From Acinetobacter sp. NIPH 2699 (GTDB lineage: Bacteria > Pseudomonadota > Gammaproteobacteria > Pseudomonadales > Moraxellaceae): a stretch of DNA of 64,000 bases. Of this stretch, positions 18,991 through 29,726 are shown in pieces. A program made the position numbers and the translations under genes. The notes under the pieces are model-generated. The model was not told the DNA's origin and made no database searches. It worked only from the letters and a program-made list of their open reading frames with translations. The stretch lies in the NCBI RefSeq assembly GCF_022549355.1, contig NZ_JAKZGL010000009.1, positions 1-64,000 of the forward strand, given 5' to 3'. How positions within the stretch are numbered: position 1 is the first letter of the stretch; each line of letters starts with the position of its first letter.

Positions 18991-20385
18991 TTACCAACGT
19001 ACTTCAAATTTCTTACGTAACCAAATTGCAAGGCTGTTTAAACCAATCATTAATGCAAGCAATACAATGATTGCTGCCGCAGTACGACCTTCAAAGAAGT
19101 TACGTAACTCATTCCCCTGCCATAAGAAAATTTGCACAGGTAATGCTGTAGATTGATCTAATGGTGACGTTGGTACACTTGCTACGAAAGCACTCATACC
19201 AATCAGCAACAATGGTGCAGTTTCACCTAATGCTTGGGCGACACCAATAATTGCACCCGTTAAAATACCAGGCAATGCCAAAGGCAAAACATGATGAAAT
19301 ACCGTTTGCACTTTTGATGCACCAAGACCCAATGCTGCTTGGCGAATAGAAGGTGGTACTGCTTTCAACGATGCGCGTGTCGTAATAATCACTGTTGGCA
19401 ATGTCATCAAACTCAGAACCAGACCACCCACCAAAGGTGCTGAAATTGGTAAATGGAATAACCCGATAAAAATCGAAGCCCCCAATAAACCAAATACAAT
19501 TGAAGGGACAGCGGCCAAGTTATTAATATTGACTTCAATAATATCGGTCAGCCAATTTTGTTTCGCAAACTCTTCAAGAAAAATCGCACTCGCAACACCG
19601 ATTGGAATCGAGATCATGATGACAATCATCATCATGAACAATGACCCCATAAACGCACCAGCCAATCCACTTGTAGCAGGAGAACTACGCGAGTCTGGGT
19701 TAACAAACAAATTGGTATTAAAGGTGTTTTTAATCACACCATCTGTTTTTAACTGATCTGCTAACTGACGCAATTCTGGACTTAGCTGTTGTTGCTCAGC
19801 GGGTAAGGAACGGTCAATATTACCTGCTAGCCATACGTCAACATTCGCATCAGCCAAAACCTTAATATCTTTAGTTTTGCCCACTAAAGATGGGTCAGCA
19901 AATACCATATCACGTAAACGATACGACTCTGAGCTTGTATACAAGCCTCGCAATTCATCACGTTGTGATGCAACAGCAGGGTCTTTTTTAACGATACCAT
20001 TAATGATTAACGCATCCCAATCCGCCATCCCCATTTTGATTTGCCACTCAACATAGCGCTCTTCAAAATGAGCTGGTGTTTCCCCAGCAAGACGCTTAGG
20101 TGGTGCTCCTGCATCAATAATCGCAGGATCAAAATATACAGGAACGACGATCGTATTTTGCCAAAAAGAAGGGAGACCTTTAGACAAGATACTCACAAAC
20201 AGTAATGCAACAAAGGCTAAACCAAGCATAACCGCAGAAAATCCAAAGAAACGAAAGGTCTTTTCTTTACGATGACGCTGAGCAAGCGTTTTTTCAATTC
20301 TTCGTTTACGCTCTGCTCGTAGCTCTTGCGCTGTTTGAGGATTAAATTCGGGCTGATCTACTGGAGTAATATTGGATGAACTCAT
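18991..20385 (-). CDS. pstA: Phosphate ABC transporter permease PstA
   Basis: 464 residues, longer than E. coli PstA (about 300). A first membrane helix (about 47-72) is followed by a ~170-residue soluble, charged insertion (about 75-240). The permease core then has five or six helices with the EAA loop [24 protein letters not shown]. The insertion probably lies in the periplasm. The start overlaps the pstC stop by four bases (ATGA), and the downstream gene is pstB. Confidence 0.93.
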   Translation of the reverse strand: MSSSNITPVDQPEFNPQTAQELRAERKRRIEKTLAQRHRKEKTFRFFGFSAVMLGLAFVALLFVSILSKGLPSFWQNTIVVPVYFDPAIIDAGAPPKRLAGETPAHFEERYVEWQIKMGMADWDALIINGIVKKDPAVASQRDELRGLYTSSESYRLRDMVFADPSLVGKTKDIKVLADANVDVWLAGNIDRSLPAEQQQLSPELRQLADQLKTDGVIKNTFNTNLFVNPDSRSSPATSGLAGAFMGSLFMMMIVIMISIPIGVASAIFLEEFAKQNWLTDIIEVNINNLAAVPSIVFGLLGASIFIGLFHLPISAPLVGGLVLSLMTLPTVIITTRASLKAVPPSIRQAALGLGASKVQTVFHHVLPLALPGILTGAIIGVAQALGETAPLLLIGMSAFVASVPTSPLDQSTALPVQIFLWQGNELRNFFEGRTAAAIIVLLALMIGLNSLAIWLRKKFEVRW

Positions 20386-21761
20386 TCGTATTGCTCACGA
20401 TATTTACGTACAATGTACAGTGCAATAATGTTTAGACCCAATGTAATCACAAATAAGGTCAAGCCAAGTGCAAATGCCACCAACGCTTGTGGGCTGGCAA
20501 AGTCGGTATCACCTGTTAACTGGTTCACAATCGTTACCGTTACAGTAGATACTGCTTCCAATGGATTCGCATGCAATATTGGACTATTACCTGCGGCTAA
20601 AACCACAATCATGGTTTCACCAATTGCGCGTGAAGCTGCGAGCAAGAAAGCGCCAATCACACCAGGCAATGCTGCTGGCAAAACCACTCGACGAATGGTT
20701 TCTGATTTGGTTGCTCCTAACCCCAAAGAACCGTCGCGCAATGATCGTGGTACTTGAGTAATGATGTCATCAGATAATGATGAGACAAATGGGATAATCA
20801 TGATTCCCATGACGAAACCAGCAGTAAGTGCACTGGTCGCATTAATGTTCAGACCAATCGTTTCACCGAACATTCTAAAGTAGGGTCCAATGATCATGAG
20901 TGCAAATACACCATAAACGATCGTAGGAATACCTGCTAAAATTTCAATGGTCGGTTTGGCCCAAGAACGTAAGCGAGAAGATGCATATTCAGCAAGGTAG
21001 ATAGCAATCATTAAGCCAACAGGAACAGCAACCAATAATGCGACCCCACTGACCATCAACGTTCCCCATAGCAATGGTAAAATACCATAACTACCTTCGA
21101 CGCTACCTGAGGTACTAAATCCTGGATTCCATTCTGTTCCGAAGAAGAAATCAAATGGACTAACAAAACTAAAGAAGCGTAAAGCTTCACTAAACATCGA
21201 CAACACAATGCCGATCGTGGTGAGAATGGCAACGCCAGAACACAAAATCAAAGCGACATTAATTGCACGCTCGACTTGATTACGTGCACGGTATTGTTGG
21301 CTAATAATTCTTTTTGCCCAAACTAAGCCTGCCAATGCTGCGCTAATGACCACAGCAATTTTGGCAAAAGTTCCTATACTCTGAAATTTTGCCAACTCTT
21401 TAGCGGCAGCAAGTTCATAAGCCGCAGCTTGATCAGTCACACCAAAACCAGATGCAATGGCCTGTATGCGACTAAACAACACTGAGCGACCACTTTCATC
21501 TAGAGCTGTATTGACAGTGGCTGGGATATGATTGAAAACAATTTGTTTTAAGACCGTTGGCTCAACCAAGTTCCAAATCAACAAAATTAAAAAGGCTGGG
21601 ATACCACACCACAACGCGACCAAAATACCATAATATCCAGGACGTGAGTGCAGTGCCGCCGAGTTACTCCCCTTACCTGCTAGGTTACGGCTTTTGCTCA
21701 GCCCAATTTGATATGCAATTGCCACAAGGGCCAATAACACACCGATAATTAGCAGATTCAT
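20382..21761 (-). CDS. pstC: Phosphate ABC transporter permease PstC
   Basis: 459 residues, also longer than E. coli PstC. There are two N-terminal membrane helices around a soluble segment (about 75-130), then a permease core with the EAA loop SLGLGATKSETIRRVVLPAA and the RAIGETMIVVLAAG helix. It forms the membrane channel with PstA. A hairpin terminator separates it from pstS; it is translationally coupled to pstA. Confidence 0.94.
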   Translation of the reverse strand: MNLLIIGVLLALVAIAYQIGLSKSRNLAGKGSNSAALHSRPGYYGILVALWCGIPAFLILLIWNLVEPTVLKQIVFNHIPATVNTALDESGRSVLFSRIQAIASGFGVTDQAAAYELAAAKELAKFQSIGTFAKIAVVISAALAGLVWAKRIISQQYRARNQVERAINVALILCSGVAILTTIGIVLSMFSEALRFFSFVSPFDFFFGTEWNPGFSTSGSVEGSYGILPLLWGTLMVSGVALLVAVPVGLMIAIYLAEYASSRLRSWAKPTIEILAGIPTIVYGVFALMIIGPYFRMFGETIGLNINATSALTAGFVMGIMIIPFVSSLSDDIITQVPRSLRDGSLGLGATKSETIRRVVLPAALPGVIGAFLLAASRAIGETMIVVLAAGNSPILHANPLEAVSTVTVTIVNQLTGDTDFASPQALVAFALGLTLFVITLGLNIIALYIVRKYREQYE

Positions 21762-21813
21762 GCAATCTCCACTGTTTTCTCAATTCTTTTCATATGAAAA
21801 AACTTAGTCTGAC

Positions 21814-21845
21814 AAAAAAGGCTGATGATATGTATCTCACCAGCC
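21814..21845 (-). terminator. Hairpin between pstS and pstC, probable attenuator
   Basis: On the minus strand GGCTGGTGAGATA pairs with TATCATCAGCC and is followed by TTTTTTG. It lies just after the pstS stop within the pst operon. It would let pstS be expressed above pstCAB, as is common for binding proteins. Confidence 0.7.
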
Positions 21846-21859
21846 TCATTGACTCAATA

Positions 21860-22891
21860 TTATTTAACCGCTTTACCAGCTTTAAAGTCAGCTAAGATTT
21901 TTGCACGCTCGCTATCTGACATTGAGATAAGACCCGCACGCTCTAACTTAGAACCTTTACCTGTCACACTCTTATTCAAGAAATACTCAACATATTGAGG
22001 TAATCCTTTAATTGATTTTAAGTGCTCGCCTTTTACATAGAAGAATAAAGGACGTGAAACAGGATACTTACCACTTAGAATGGTTGCTTCAGAAGGTACA
22101 ACATTGTTGACTGTTGCTACACGAAGCTTGTCACGGTTTTGATCATAGAAGCTCAAGCCAAATACACCAACTGCGCTTTGATTCGTTCTTAGACGTGCCA
22201 GTGTTTCTGTATAGTCACCTGCAATCTCAATTACGCGGCCATCTTTACGGAAGTTTGTACAAGCTTTGCCATGAGCATCTTTATCCAAGCCTTTGATGTA
22301 TTCATAGGTATCACAACCAGCATCAACCATTTTTTCTTGGAAAACTTCACGAGTACCGTGGTTAGAACCAGGGATCACTAACGTGATTGGCTCATTTGGA
22401 AGTGTTTTATCGATTTGATTCCAACGTGTGTAAGGATTTGGAACCATTTTGCCATTCGATGGTAGCTCAGCCGCAATTGCTGTAAAAATATGATATGGCT
22501 TAAGTTTAAATGCTGATTTTTTAATATCAGACGCAAATACAATACCGTCATAACCAATTTTAATTTCTAGAATTTGGTTAACACCTGCTTTTTTACAAAT
22601 GTCGATTTCAGAACTCTTGATTTTACGCGATGAGTTTGCAACATCAATCGTGTTATCACCAACACCCTGACAAAATTGTTTTAAACCACCTGAAGAACCG
22701 CCTGAACCAACAACAGGGGTTTTAAATTGTGGAAAAGTATTACCAAATTCTTCTGCGGCAATACTTGCAAATGGAAGTACTGTTGAAGAACCAGCGATTT
22801 GGATCGTATCACGAGCTGCATGTGCAGTCGATGCTACGGCTACCCCTGTAAATGTTATAGCAAGTGCGATTTGACGTGGATTTAAGCGCAT
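21860..22891 (-). CDS. pstS: Periplasmic phosphate-binding protein PstS
   Basis: 343 residues with a signal peptide (residues 1-25, ending AHAA). The mature protein starts RDTIQIAGSSTVLPFA; the phosphate-contacting loops GSGGSSGGLKQFCQG and GSNHGTREVFQ are visible. It captures phosphate for PstCAB. A Pho box lies 90 bases upstream, so induction by phosphate starvation through PhoB is expected. Confidence 0.95.
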   Translation of the reverse strand: MRLNPRQIALAITFTGVAVASTAHAARDTIQIAGSSTVLPFASIAAEEFGNTFPQFKTPVVGSGGSSGGLKQFCQGVGDNTIDVANSSRKIKSSEIDICKKAGVNQILEIKIGYDGIVFASDIKKSAFKLKPYHIFTAIAAELPSNGKMVPNPYTRWNQIDKTLPNEPITLVIPGSNHGTREVFQEKMVDAGCDTYEYIKGLDKDAHGKACTNFRKDGRVIEIAGDYTETLARLRTNQSAVGVFGLSFYDQNRDKLRVATVNNVVPSEATILSGKYPVSRPLFFYVKGEHLKSIKGLPQYVEYFLNKSVTGKGSKLERAGLISMSDSERAKILADFKAGKAVK

Positions 22892-22980
22892 TCTATTTCT
22901 CTCTCATTTATGCAATTTGAATTACAACTCTTTTGGATTTAAGTGTTGCACTTTGGTTAACTGCATTTTGAATAGATAAT

Positions 22981-23009
22981 ATGACAATAAAGTTACAGCT
23001 TTGTGACGC
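22981..23009 (-). promoter_or_regulatory. Pho box (PhoB-binding direct repeats) upstream of pstS
   Basis: Read on the minus strand, three 7-base half-sites GCGTCAC, CTGTAAC and TTGTCAT are separated by 4-base A/T-rich spacers, giving the 11-base period of PhoB sites (consensus half-site CTGTCAT). A TATTCA-like segment about 10 bases downstream could be the -10 element. Confidence 0.8.
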
Positions 23010-23130
23010 TTTGATGATGATCAATTTTACTTGTAAGTTTTTTGCAGTTTTTCCTAGTTTAGCTATTTTTTATCAGCATACACAATAAAAATTGGCAGAC
23101 CTAGTCTCCCCTTACCGCCTAAAATAAAAA

Positions 23131-23156
23131 AAAGGCACAGATATCTGTGCCTTTTT
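23131..23156 (-). terminator. Rho-independent terminator after ddc
   Basis: The perfect palindrome GGCACAGATATCTGTGCC (23134-23151) is flanked by A- and T-runs. It lies about 20 bases after the ddc stop. Confidence 0.85.
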
Positions 23157-23174
23157 AACAGGATTAATAATGGA

Positions 23175-24707
23175 TTAATCTAGCGCTGAAACATATGTTC
23201 CTGCCACAATGGCATCTTTAATACGATCAGTCTCTGTCAATACCAACGCCAGCAAATTCTGTACGTTCTCAAGCGTTGCAACTGGGCTTAACGTGGTCAT
23301 TTTCAATGATTGAACCTGCCCCACCTTAGTCACCCCAATATTCGCCTCACCGCGTGCAAACAATTCATCTGCAACGTTTTGGTTTAAGCTATCCACAAAT
23401 TCAGCAGGATAGCCTTCAGGCACAACACGGAACAATACTGATGCAAATTGTGGTTCAATCAACAATTCCAGATCAGCAGTTGCCTTAATATAATCAGCCA
23501 CTTCACGCGTCAATTTCACACCGTGGTCAATCATTGAACCATAAAGCTCTTCACCCAATGCTTCAACCGTCATCCACAATTTCAATGCATCGAAACGACG
23601 AGTCGTTTGCAATGATTTAGACACAAGATTCGGTACACCATGCTCTTCATCATATGCAGAGTTTAGATATTCTGCTTCATAATGCATAAAGCGATAGTTT
23701 GCTTCGTCTTTCAATAAGAAAGCGCCACAACTAATACTTTGGAAATAATGCTTATGGAAATCGAGCGTAATTGAATCTGATAATTCAATCCCATCAAGCA
23801 TTGCCCGATGGTCATTTGAAAGTAACAGCGCACCGCCCCAAGCCGCATCAATATGCATCCATGTACCATATTTGGTGGTAATTTCACGGATTTTCTTGAG
23901 TGGATCAATTGCACCTGCATCTGTCGTACCCGCTGTTGCAACAACACACGCGACGATTTTGCCTTCGGCTTGAAGATGTGCCATGGTTTTTTCCAGCGCA
24001 TCGACATCCATTTGTGCATTTTCGTTCACAGGAACAGTCACAACCGACTGGAAGCCCATGCCCATCATAGCCATGTTCTTTTGCACAGAGAAATGTGCAT
24101 TTTCAGAACAAATCACTTTGACGTTTTTCATTGCTTCGGCTGGGATACCATCACGCTGTACAGACCATGGCTTGCCATTTTCGTCTTTCCAGTTTTTCGA
24201 GATGCACCAATCACGCGCAAGTAAGACACCCATCAAGTTCGACTGCGTCCCACCAGAAGTAAACACACCTGCTTGACCTGCACCATAACCCACTTTTTGG
24301 CGAAGCCAGTCAATCAACTGTACTTCCATCAATGAACCCGCAGGGCTTTGATCCCATGAATCCATTGATTGGTTAGTGGCATTGATTAACACTTCCGCAA
24401 TCTGGCTTGTCACCATGGTTGGGCAGTGTAAGTGTGCTAATGAATGCGGGTGATGTACTTTTAAACTTTTATTCAGAAAAAGCTCAATCATACGTTGTAA
24501 TGATTGTTGTACACCTAAACCTTGTTTCGATGGATTAAAAGAAATTGCAGCACGCAAATCTTTAATGCTTCCACCCGTGTACATTTTGTCACTTTGCAAC
24601 CATGCTGAAACGGCTTCAACCGCTTCGCCCATTGCTGACTGATAGTCAGCAATGGATTGAGCATCATTGCAGAGTAACGCTTTACGATGTTCTGCAAAAT
24701 CAACCAT
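23175..24707 (-). CDS. ddc: L-2,4-diaminobutyrate decarboxylase
   Basis: 510 residues, a PLP-dependent group II decarboxylase. The PLP lysine is Lys319 in DFHKHYFQ, with HIDAAWGG upstream (about 285-292) and the SGGTQSNL substrate loop (about 151-158). It decarboxylates 2,4-diaminobutyrate to 1,3-diaminopropane. It follows dat with a three-base gap; the dat-ddc pair and these lengths match the characterised Acinetobacter baumannii genes as I remember them. A terminator follows. Confidence 0.94.
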   Translation of the reverse strand: MVDFAEHRKALLCNDAQSIADYQSAMGEAVEAVSAWLQSDKMYTGGSIKDLRAAISFNPSKQGLGVQQSLQRMIELFLNKSLKVHHPHSLAHLHCPTMVTSQIAEVLINATNQSMDSWDQSPAGSLMEVQLIDWLRQKVGYGAGQAGVFTSGGTQSNLMGVLLARDWCISKNWKDENGKPWSVQRDGIPAEAMKNVKVICSENAHFSVQKNMAMMGMGFQSVVTVPVNENAQMDVDALEKTMAHLQAEGKIVACVVATAGTTDAGAIDPLKKIREITTKYGTWMHIDAAWGGALLLSNDHRAMLDGIELSDSITLDFHKHYFQSISCGAFLLKDEANYRFMHYEAEYLNSAYDEEHGVPNLVSKSLQTTRRFDALKLWMTVEALGEELYGSMIDHGVKLTREVADYIKATADLELLIEPQFASVLFRVVPEGYPAEFVDSLNQNVADELFARGEANIGVTKVGQVQSLKMTTLSPVATLENVQNLLALVLTETDRIKDAIVAGTYVSALD

Positions 24708-24710
24708 GAA

Positions 24711-26081
24711 TCAGCCTCGCACTGCTTTTAATGCTTCAGCAATCGCTTTTTTGAAGCGAGCAATAACTTCAACACATTCATCTTGATTGATGATCAATGG
24801 GCAAAGTAAACGAATAACCGTACCATTGCGACCACCTTTTTCAAGCAATAATTTATTGTTGAAACAAGCCGTTTGAATCGCTGCGGCTAACTGTGCATCC
24901 GCAGGAAGAGAACCCATATGATCCGCTGCTTTACGCTCGTCAACGATCTCAATACCAATCATCAAACCGCGGCCACGTACGTTACCAATACAAGGAAACT
25001 CTTGCGCAAGTTTCTTCAGCTCTGCTTGTAAGAAATCACCACGCTGTTGGGCATTTTGGGCAAGGTTTTGTTCCTTAATCACTTCAAGTGATGCTAATCC
25101 CGTACCCATTGCGAGTTGATTACCGCGGAAAGTTCCTGAATGCGTACCAGGCTGCCAAGCATCAAACTTACGTTTAATACCCAATACTGCAAGCGGTAAA
25201 CTACCACCAACAGCTTTTGACATCACCACAACATCAGGCTCGATCCCAGCATGTTCAAAGGCAAACATTTTACCTGAACGTGCGAAACCAGCTTGAACTT
25301 CGTCCAAAATTAAAACGATGTTGTGCTTTTCAGTCACTTCACGGATTTTTTGCAACCATTTAATCGGTGCAGTCACTACGCCGCCTTCGCCTTGGATCGC
25401 TTCAAGGATCACGGCAGCAGGTTTGGTTACGCCACTTTCAACATCTTCGATAAAGTTTTCAAAGAAGTAAGTTAAAGCATCAGCACCAGCTTCACCACCC
25501 AAACCGAGTGGGCAGCGATACTCATGCGGATATGGCATAAACTGTACGCCCGGCATTAAACCATTAACCGCATTTTTTGCACTCAAGTTACCCGTCATCG
25601 CTAACGCACCATGAGTCATCCCATGGTAACCGCCAGAGAAGCTAATCACAGAACTGCGACCAGTATAAGTTTTTGCAAGTTTAATCGCTGCTTCAGTCGC
25701 ATCTGCGCCCGTAGGCCCACAAAACTGTAAGCAATATTCTTCTTTACCACCTGGCAAATATGCCAAAAGTGCTTCTGTAAACGCATCTTTTAAAGGAGTC
25801 GTTAAATCTAAAGTATGCAATGGCAAACCACTTGCCAATGTAGCTTGAATACTTTGAATTACCGCAGGATGATTATGACCTAAAGCCAATGTTCCTGCCC
25901 CAGCTAAACAATCAAGGTACTCAGTACCTTCAACATCAGTAACCCAGCAGCCTTGCGCTTTTGCGATTGCCAACGGTAGTTTACGAGGGTAACTACGAAC
26001 ATTTGATTCCATCTGACTTTGGCGAGTCAAATAATATTCGTTGGTTGCATTAGCGGCAGGATTTACGGAAGTAACGCTCAT
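24711..26081 (-). CDS. dat: L-2,4-diaminobutyrate:2-oxoglutarate 4-aminotransferase
   Basis: 456 residues, class III aminotransferase. [11 protein letters not shown] holds the PLP-nitrogen Asp260 and [10 protein letters not shown] holds the PLP Lys289. It makes 2,4-diaminobutyrate from aspartate semialdehyde and glutamate, which Ddc then decarboxylates; 1,3-diaminopropane is abundant in Acinetobacter. It is the first gene of the dat-ddc operon. Confidence 0.94.
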   Translation of the reverse strand: MSVTSVNPAANATNEYYLTRQSQMESNVRSYPRKLPLAIAKAQGCWVTDVEGTEYLDCLAGAGTLALGHNHPAVIQSIQATLASGLPLHTLDLTTPLKDAFTEALLAYLPGGKEEYCLQFCGPTGADATEAAIKLAKTYTGRSSVISFSGGYHGMTHGALAMTGNLSAKNAVNGLMPGVQFMPYPHEYRCPLGLGGEAGADALTYFFENFIEDVESGVTKPAAVILEAIQGEGGVVTAPIKWLQKIREVTEKHNIVLILDEVQAGFARSGKMFAFEHAGIEPDVVVMSKAVGGSLPLAVLGIKRKFDAWQPGTHSGTFRGNQLAMGTGLASLEVIKEQNLAQNAQQRGDFLQAELKKLAQEFPCIGNVRGRGLMIGIEIVDERKAADHMGSLPADAQLAAAIQTACFNNKLLLEKGGRNGTVIRLLCPLIINQDECVEVIARFKKAIAEALKAVRG

Positions 26082-26549
26082 ATCGAATTACCATCTCTGA
26101 TATGGGTAAAAGAAATAAGTCTGGTGACTTGCGGTCGTTGGACTCGGTGCTTGTTAGAAACTAGTGCAGACACAATGTTTTATATCTTTCAACTAGGAGC
26201 GAGATGATACCTAATTTTGAGAGAAAAGAAATACTTTTTATGCCTTACACTGATCTAATATTATTGAAAAAAAAGTTCTTTCAATTAAGTATGATGAATT
26301 ATCATCATACTATGTGACAAGAGAAAGAAAGTAAGCTTTTTTTAACCAGAGAATTATTTTTAGATAAATGGTCAAATACAACAGACCAAAATACTAATTT
26401 ATAACAGATTTATGTTTTATTTCTTGGTTGCAAGATACTACACAGATATTACAAATACCCCACAAAATGTGCAGATATTTTCCATGACTTCTTTTTAATA
26501 TCAAACATGTAAAAAATAAATTTTTGATACTAAATTCCAAGGATTTTTT
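26082..26549 (+). other. Gene-free stretch between dat and the SIMPL gene
   Basis: This 468-base divergent intergenic region is AT-rich. I see no convincing ORF, RNA gene or strong palindrome. It must hold promoters for dat (minus) and the SIMPL gene (plus), but I cannot place them with confidence. Confidence 0.5.
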
Positions 26550-27251
26550 ATGCGTACTTTAGCTCTCATGACCATGATGCTTGGAGCAACACTGAGCCCC
26601 ACTCTTTTTGCCCATGAGCCAGAAAAACTAAACTATAACATTGTCAATATTCAAGCCGATGCTTCACGTCAAGTCGCCAATGATGAAATGCGTGCTGTTC
26701 TCTATATTGAGAAAAGCCATAAACAGCCAGCCGAGCTTTCAAATCAAATCAATCAACTGATGAATCAGGCACAAGCAATTTCCCGTAAATACGCGCAAGT
26801 GAAAGTCGAAACTGGTGCACAAAGTACTTATCCAGTTTATGACAATGACAGCAAAAAACTCAAAGAATGGCGTGCTCGTGCTGAAATCCAGCTAGAAAGT
26901 AAAGATTTTAAAGCCGCGAGTCAGCTCATTAGTGAACTACAACAGAACTTCCAAACCCAATCCATCAACTTTACCGTCTCAGATGAGCAACGTAAAAAAG
27001 TTGAAAATGAATTGATGATTGAAGCATCTAAGAACTTCCAACAACGTGCACAAGCGATTAGCCAAGCTTGGAATAAAGCACAATATAATTTGGTCAGTTT
27101 AAACCTGAATACCAGTAATTATTTCCCACAGCCGGTTATGCGCGGTGGTATGGCAAAATTTGCAATGGCGGAAGCTGCGCCAGCACAAGATATGGCGGCT
27201 GGTGAATCTAAGATTATCGTCAATGCCAATGGTGCGATCCAGTTCAAATAA
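26550..27251 (+). CDS. SIMPL-domain (DUF541) periplasmic protein
   Basis: 233 residues with a signal peptide (about 1-21, ending LFAHE). The pattern INIQADASRQVANDEMRAVLYIE, then alternating helices, a WRARAEIQLES strand and a QSINFTVSDEQRK segment, fits the SIMPL/DUF541 family of periplasmic or outer-membrane proteins, which includes the oxidative-stress protein YggE. The molecular role is not settled. It is monocistronic, with a strong terminator. Confidence 0.78.
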   Translation: MRTLALMTMMLGATLSPTLFAHEPEKLNYNIVNIQADASRQVANDEMRAVLYIEKSHKQPAELSNQINQLMNQAQAISRKYAQVKVETGAQSTYPVYDNDSKKLKEWRARAEIQLESKDFKAASQLISELQQNFQTQSINFTVSDEQRKKVENELMIEASKNFQQRAQAISQAWNKAQYNLVSLNLNTSNYFPQPVMRGGMAKFAMAEAAPAQDMAAGESKIIVNANGAIQFK

Positions 27252-27265
27252 TATTTACCTTGACT

Positions 27266-27293
27266 AAAAAACCGTGCATAAGCACGGTTTTTT
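27266..27293 (+). terminator. Rho-independent terminator after the SIMPL gene
   Basis: AAAAACCGTGC pairs with GCACGGTTTTTT around an ATAA loop. Confidence 0.88.
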
Positions 27294-27360
27294 GTAAATT
27301 TAAATGGCTAAAATAATCTTGAGCAAAAAATCAATTAACTTGAGTTAAACAATAGCTATA

Positions 27361-27379
27361 AATGATAATAATTATTATT
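27361..27379 (+). promoter_or_regulatory. Fur-box-like 19-bp palindrome upstream of the TonB receptor
   Basis: AATGATAATAATTATTATT has arms AATGATAAT and ATTATTATT with one mismatch around a central A, close to the Fur consensus of GATAAT hexamers. It lies 57 bases upstream of the receptor start. A second perfect palindrome, TTAACTTGAGTTAA, sits at 27335-27348. Iron repression by Fur is the likely control. Confidence 0.7.
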
Positions 27380-27435
27380 TAATTTTATTAAATAAACGAT
27401 TAATATTCACGAAATTTATATTATTCTTTAACCTT

Positions 27436-29649
27436 ATGAAATTTACTCATTGCTCTACCCAACCTTTAGTAAAATTCCCGCCATCTTCGCTTAGTCTTGC
27501 AATTACAATTTTACTGAGTGGTATATCACACAGCGCTTTTGCCAATGAAGATCAACAAAGTGAAACTCAAACACTTGCAACCATTTCTATTCAAGCGCAA
27601 GGAAATTGGCTAGAAAATGCCAATGCTGAAAAAGTACAGCAACATGCAGGTGCACGTACCATTATCGATCGCAATCGACTGGATGAAATAGCAACAACCT
27701 CTATCCGTGATGCTTTAAAACAAATCCCTGGGGTACAAGTCCAAGACAGTAATGGTACAGGTGGGAGTGATGTTTCATTAAATATTGGGGTTCGTGGGCT
27801 CACTTCACGGCTCTCCCCTCGTTCTACAGTACTGATGGATGGCGTTCCGCTTTCTTTTGCACCGTATGGTCAGCCTCAACTCTCTTTAGTACCCGTATCA
27901 ATGGGAAATATTGAATCGGTTGATGTCGTCCGAGGTGCTGGATCAGTTCGCTTTGGACCACAAAACGTCGGTGGTATTATTAATTTTGCAACACGCGCTA
28001 TCCCAGAAGAGTTTGCAGGTTCAGTCGGTTTAACCACAGAGTTTGCGACAGGTACAGATCAAATTAAATACACGCCAAACCTTTTTATCGGCGGAACTTT
28101 TGATAATGGCCTAGGTCTGGCTCTGCTTTATTCTGGCACCAAAGGAAATGGATTTAGAGAAGCAAATAATAAAATTGACATTGATGATGTCATGTTAAAA
28201 ACGGCTTACCAATGGACAGACCAAGATAAAATTGCAGTAAACCTCCATCATTACGAAGGATATGGAGAAATGCCTGAGGGTTTAACCACGGCACAATTTG
28301 CAGAAAACCCATATCAGTCCAACCAAAGCCGTAATTATTTTTCAGGCCGTCGCTCAGATATTTCAGTAAAATATAGCCATAAAGATGAACTGAATAATTT
28401 TGAGGTTTTGGGCTATTACGTCGATTCTTTCCGTACCAGTGATTTAGAGTCGATCGGCAATACAGGCACAAGTACACTCAGTAACTCACCTCGTGATTAC
28501 AAATACTTTGGGATTGAGCCACGTTACTCTCGTGCATATAACTGGGGAGCTATGGATAACGAGGTGACTGTCGGCTATCGTTATTTACAGGAAGAAAGTT
28601 CTGAGTTTTCAGGACGTACAGCAGAATACAACACCATTACGGGAACACCGGGTCAACGTATCGCGAATACCACCAGTGAAGGCGGCACCAAAGCACACGC
28701 AATTTATATCGACAACCGCTTTGGGATCGACAATTGGGTAATTACACCAGGCGTTCGTTTTGAATCCATTGATACACACAATGATTTCACAGCTTATCAA
28801 AATGGTGTTGCAACCAATACGATTTATCCAAAAATCAAGTCAGAAGAATTCTTACCAAGTCTCTCAGTGCTGTATAAAGCCAATGAAAACTGGAATATCT
28901 TTGCCAATGCGGGCGTTTCATTTGGACCACAACAATATAATCAGCTTGTCACGACCAGATCAGTAGCTGGCAAAAATACGGCTGTTTCAACACTTGAAGG
29001 CTTACATCCTGAAAAATCAAAAAACTATGAAATCGGAACCAAGTATTTAGGTAACGGTCTTAGTGCAGAGTTAACCGTATTTTATTTAGACTTTGATAAA
29101 GAACTTCTCTTAGAGCGTCCTGATAACATTGGCACAGGAATTTGGACAGATTTAGGTGCAACCAGCCATAAAGGGGTAGAAACTGGGATCAGCTATGATT
29201 TTGGTCAGCTCACTGATGCTTTAGAAGGTCTCAAAGTTTATGGTAATTATACTTTTACCAAAGCCATCTCAGAAGCAGGAAAGTTTGAAGGAAAAGATTT
29301 ACCCTTCTACTCACGCCATGTTGGTAATCTAGGTGTTTCCTATAATGTAGACAACTGGTCAATAAATACAGATATGTTTGCTCAATCAAAACAACATGCA
29401 CCTGGTTCAGGCAACATTTATCTTACCGAAGAAACTGCTAACGGTCGGATTGGCGACATTGCAGGCTATTCAACCTTTGCAGTACGAGCTGGTTATGACT
29501 TTAGTTCTCAGCTCAAGGGTTTAAAAATTGCTGGCGGAGTAAAAAACGTATTTGATAAGCAATATTTCACTCGATCATCAGATTCAACAGGCGGTAAATA
29601 TGTAGGGCAACCGCGGACCTTCTTCTTACAAACCTCTTACGATTTCTAA
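27436..29649 (+). CDS. FecA-like TonB-dependent receptor (ferric citrate type)
   Basis: 737 residues with a signal peptide (about 1-36, ending AFANE) and a probable TonB box near TLATISIQAQ. The plug (about 60-180) reads GVRGLTSRLSPRSTVLMDGV, then VDVVRGAGSVRFGPQNVGG, which closely follows FecA of E. coli. A 22-strand barrel follows and the chain ends TSYDF. The FecA signalling domain that talks to FecR is absent and there is no fecIR nearby, so regulation is probably direct through the Fur-like box. The exact ligand is inferred. Confidence 0.85.
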   Translation: MKFTHCSTQPLVKFPPSSLSLAITILLSGISHSAFANEDQQSETQTLATISIQAQGNWLENANAEKVQQHAGARTIIDRNRLDEIATTSIRDALKQIPGVQVQDSNGTGGSDVSLNIGVRGLTSRLSPRSTVLMDGVPLSFAPYGQPQLSLVPVSMGNIESVDVVRGAGSVRFGPQNVGGIINFATRAIPEEFAGSVGLTTEFATGTDQIKYTPNLFIGGTFDNGLGLALLYSGTKGNGFREANNKIDIDDVMLKTAYQWTDQDKIAVNLHHYEGYGEMPEGLTTAQFAENPYQSNQSRNYFSGRRSDISVKYSHKDELNNFEVLGYYVDSFRTSDLESIGNTGTSTLSNSPRDYKYFGIEPRYSRAYNWGAMDNEVTVGYRYLQEESSEFSGRTAEYNTITGTPGQRIANTTSEGGTKAHAIYIDNRFGIDNWVITPGVRFESIDTHNDFTAYQNGVATNTIYPKIKSEEFLPSLSVLYKANENWNIFANAGVSFGPQQYNQLVTTRSVAGKNTAVSTLEGLHPEKSKNYEIGTKYLGNGLSAELTVFYLDFDKELLLERPDNIGTGIWTDLGATSHKGVETGISYDFGQLTDALEGLKVYGNYTFTKAISEAGKFEGKDLPFYSRHVGNLGVSYNVDNWSINTDMFAQSKQHAPGSGNIYLTEETANGRIGDIAGYSTFAVRAGYDFSSQLKGLKIAGGVKNVFDKQYFTRSSDSTGGKYVGQPRTFFLQTSYDF

Positions 29650-29653
29650 AAAT

Positions 29654-29683
29654 AAAATGCCGAACTTTTGAGTTCGGCATTTT
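29654..29683. terminator. Bidirectional terminator between the TonB receptor and tetR
   Basis: AAAATGCCGAAC pairs with GTTCGGCATTTT around TTTTGA. The two flanking genes are convergent. Confidence 0.85.
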
Positions 29684-29726
29684 ATATACGATCAATATTT
29701 CAATGAATCAACAAGCCATTTATTTT

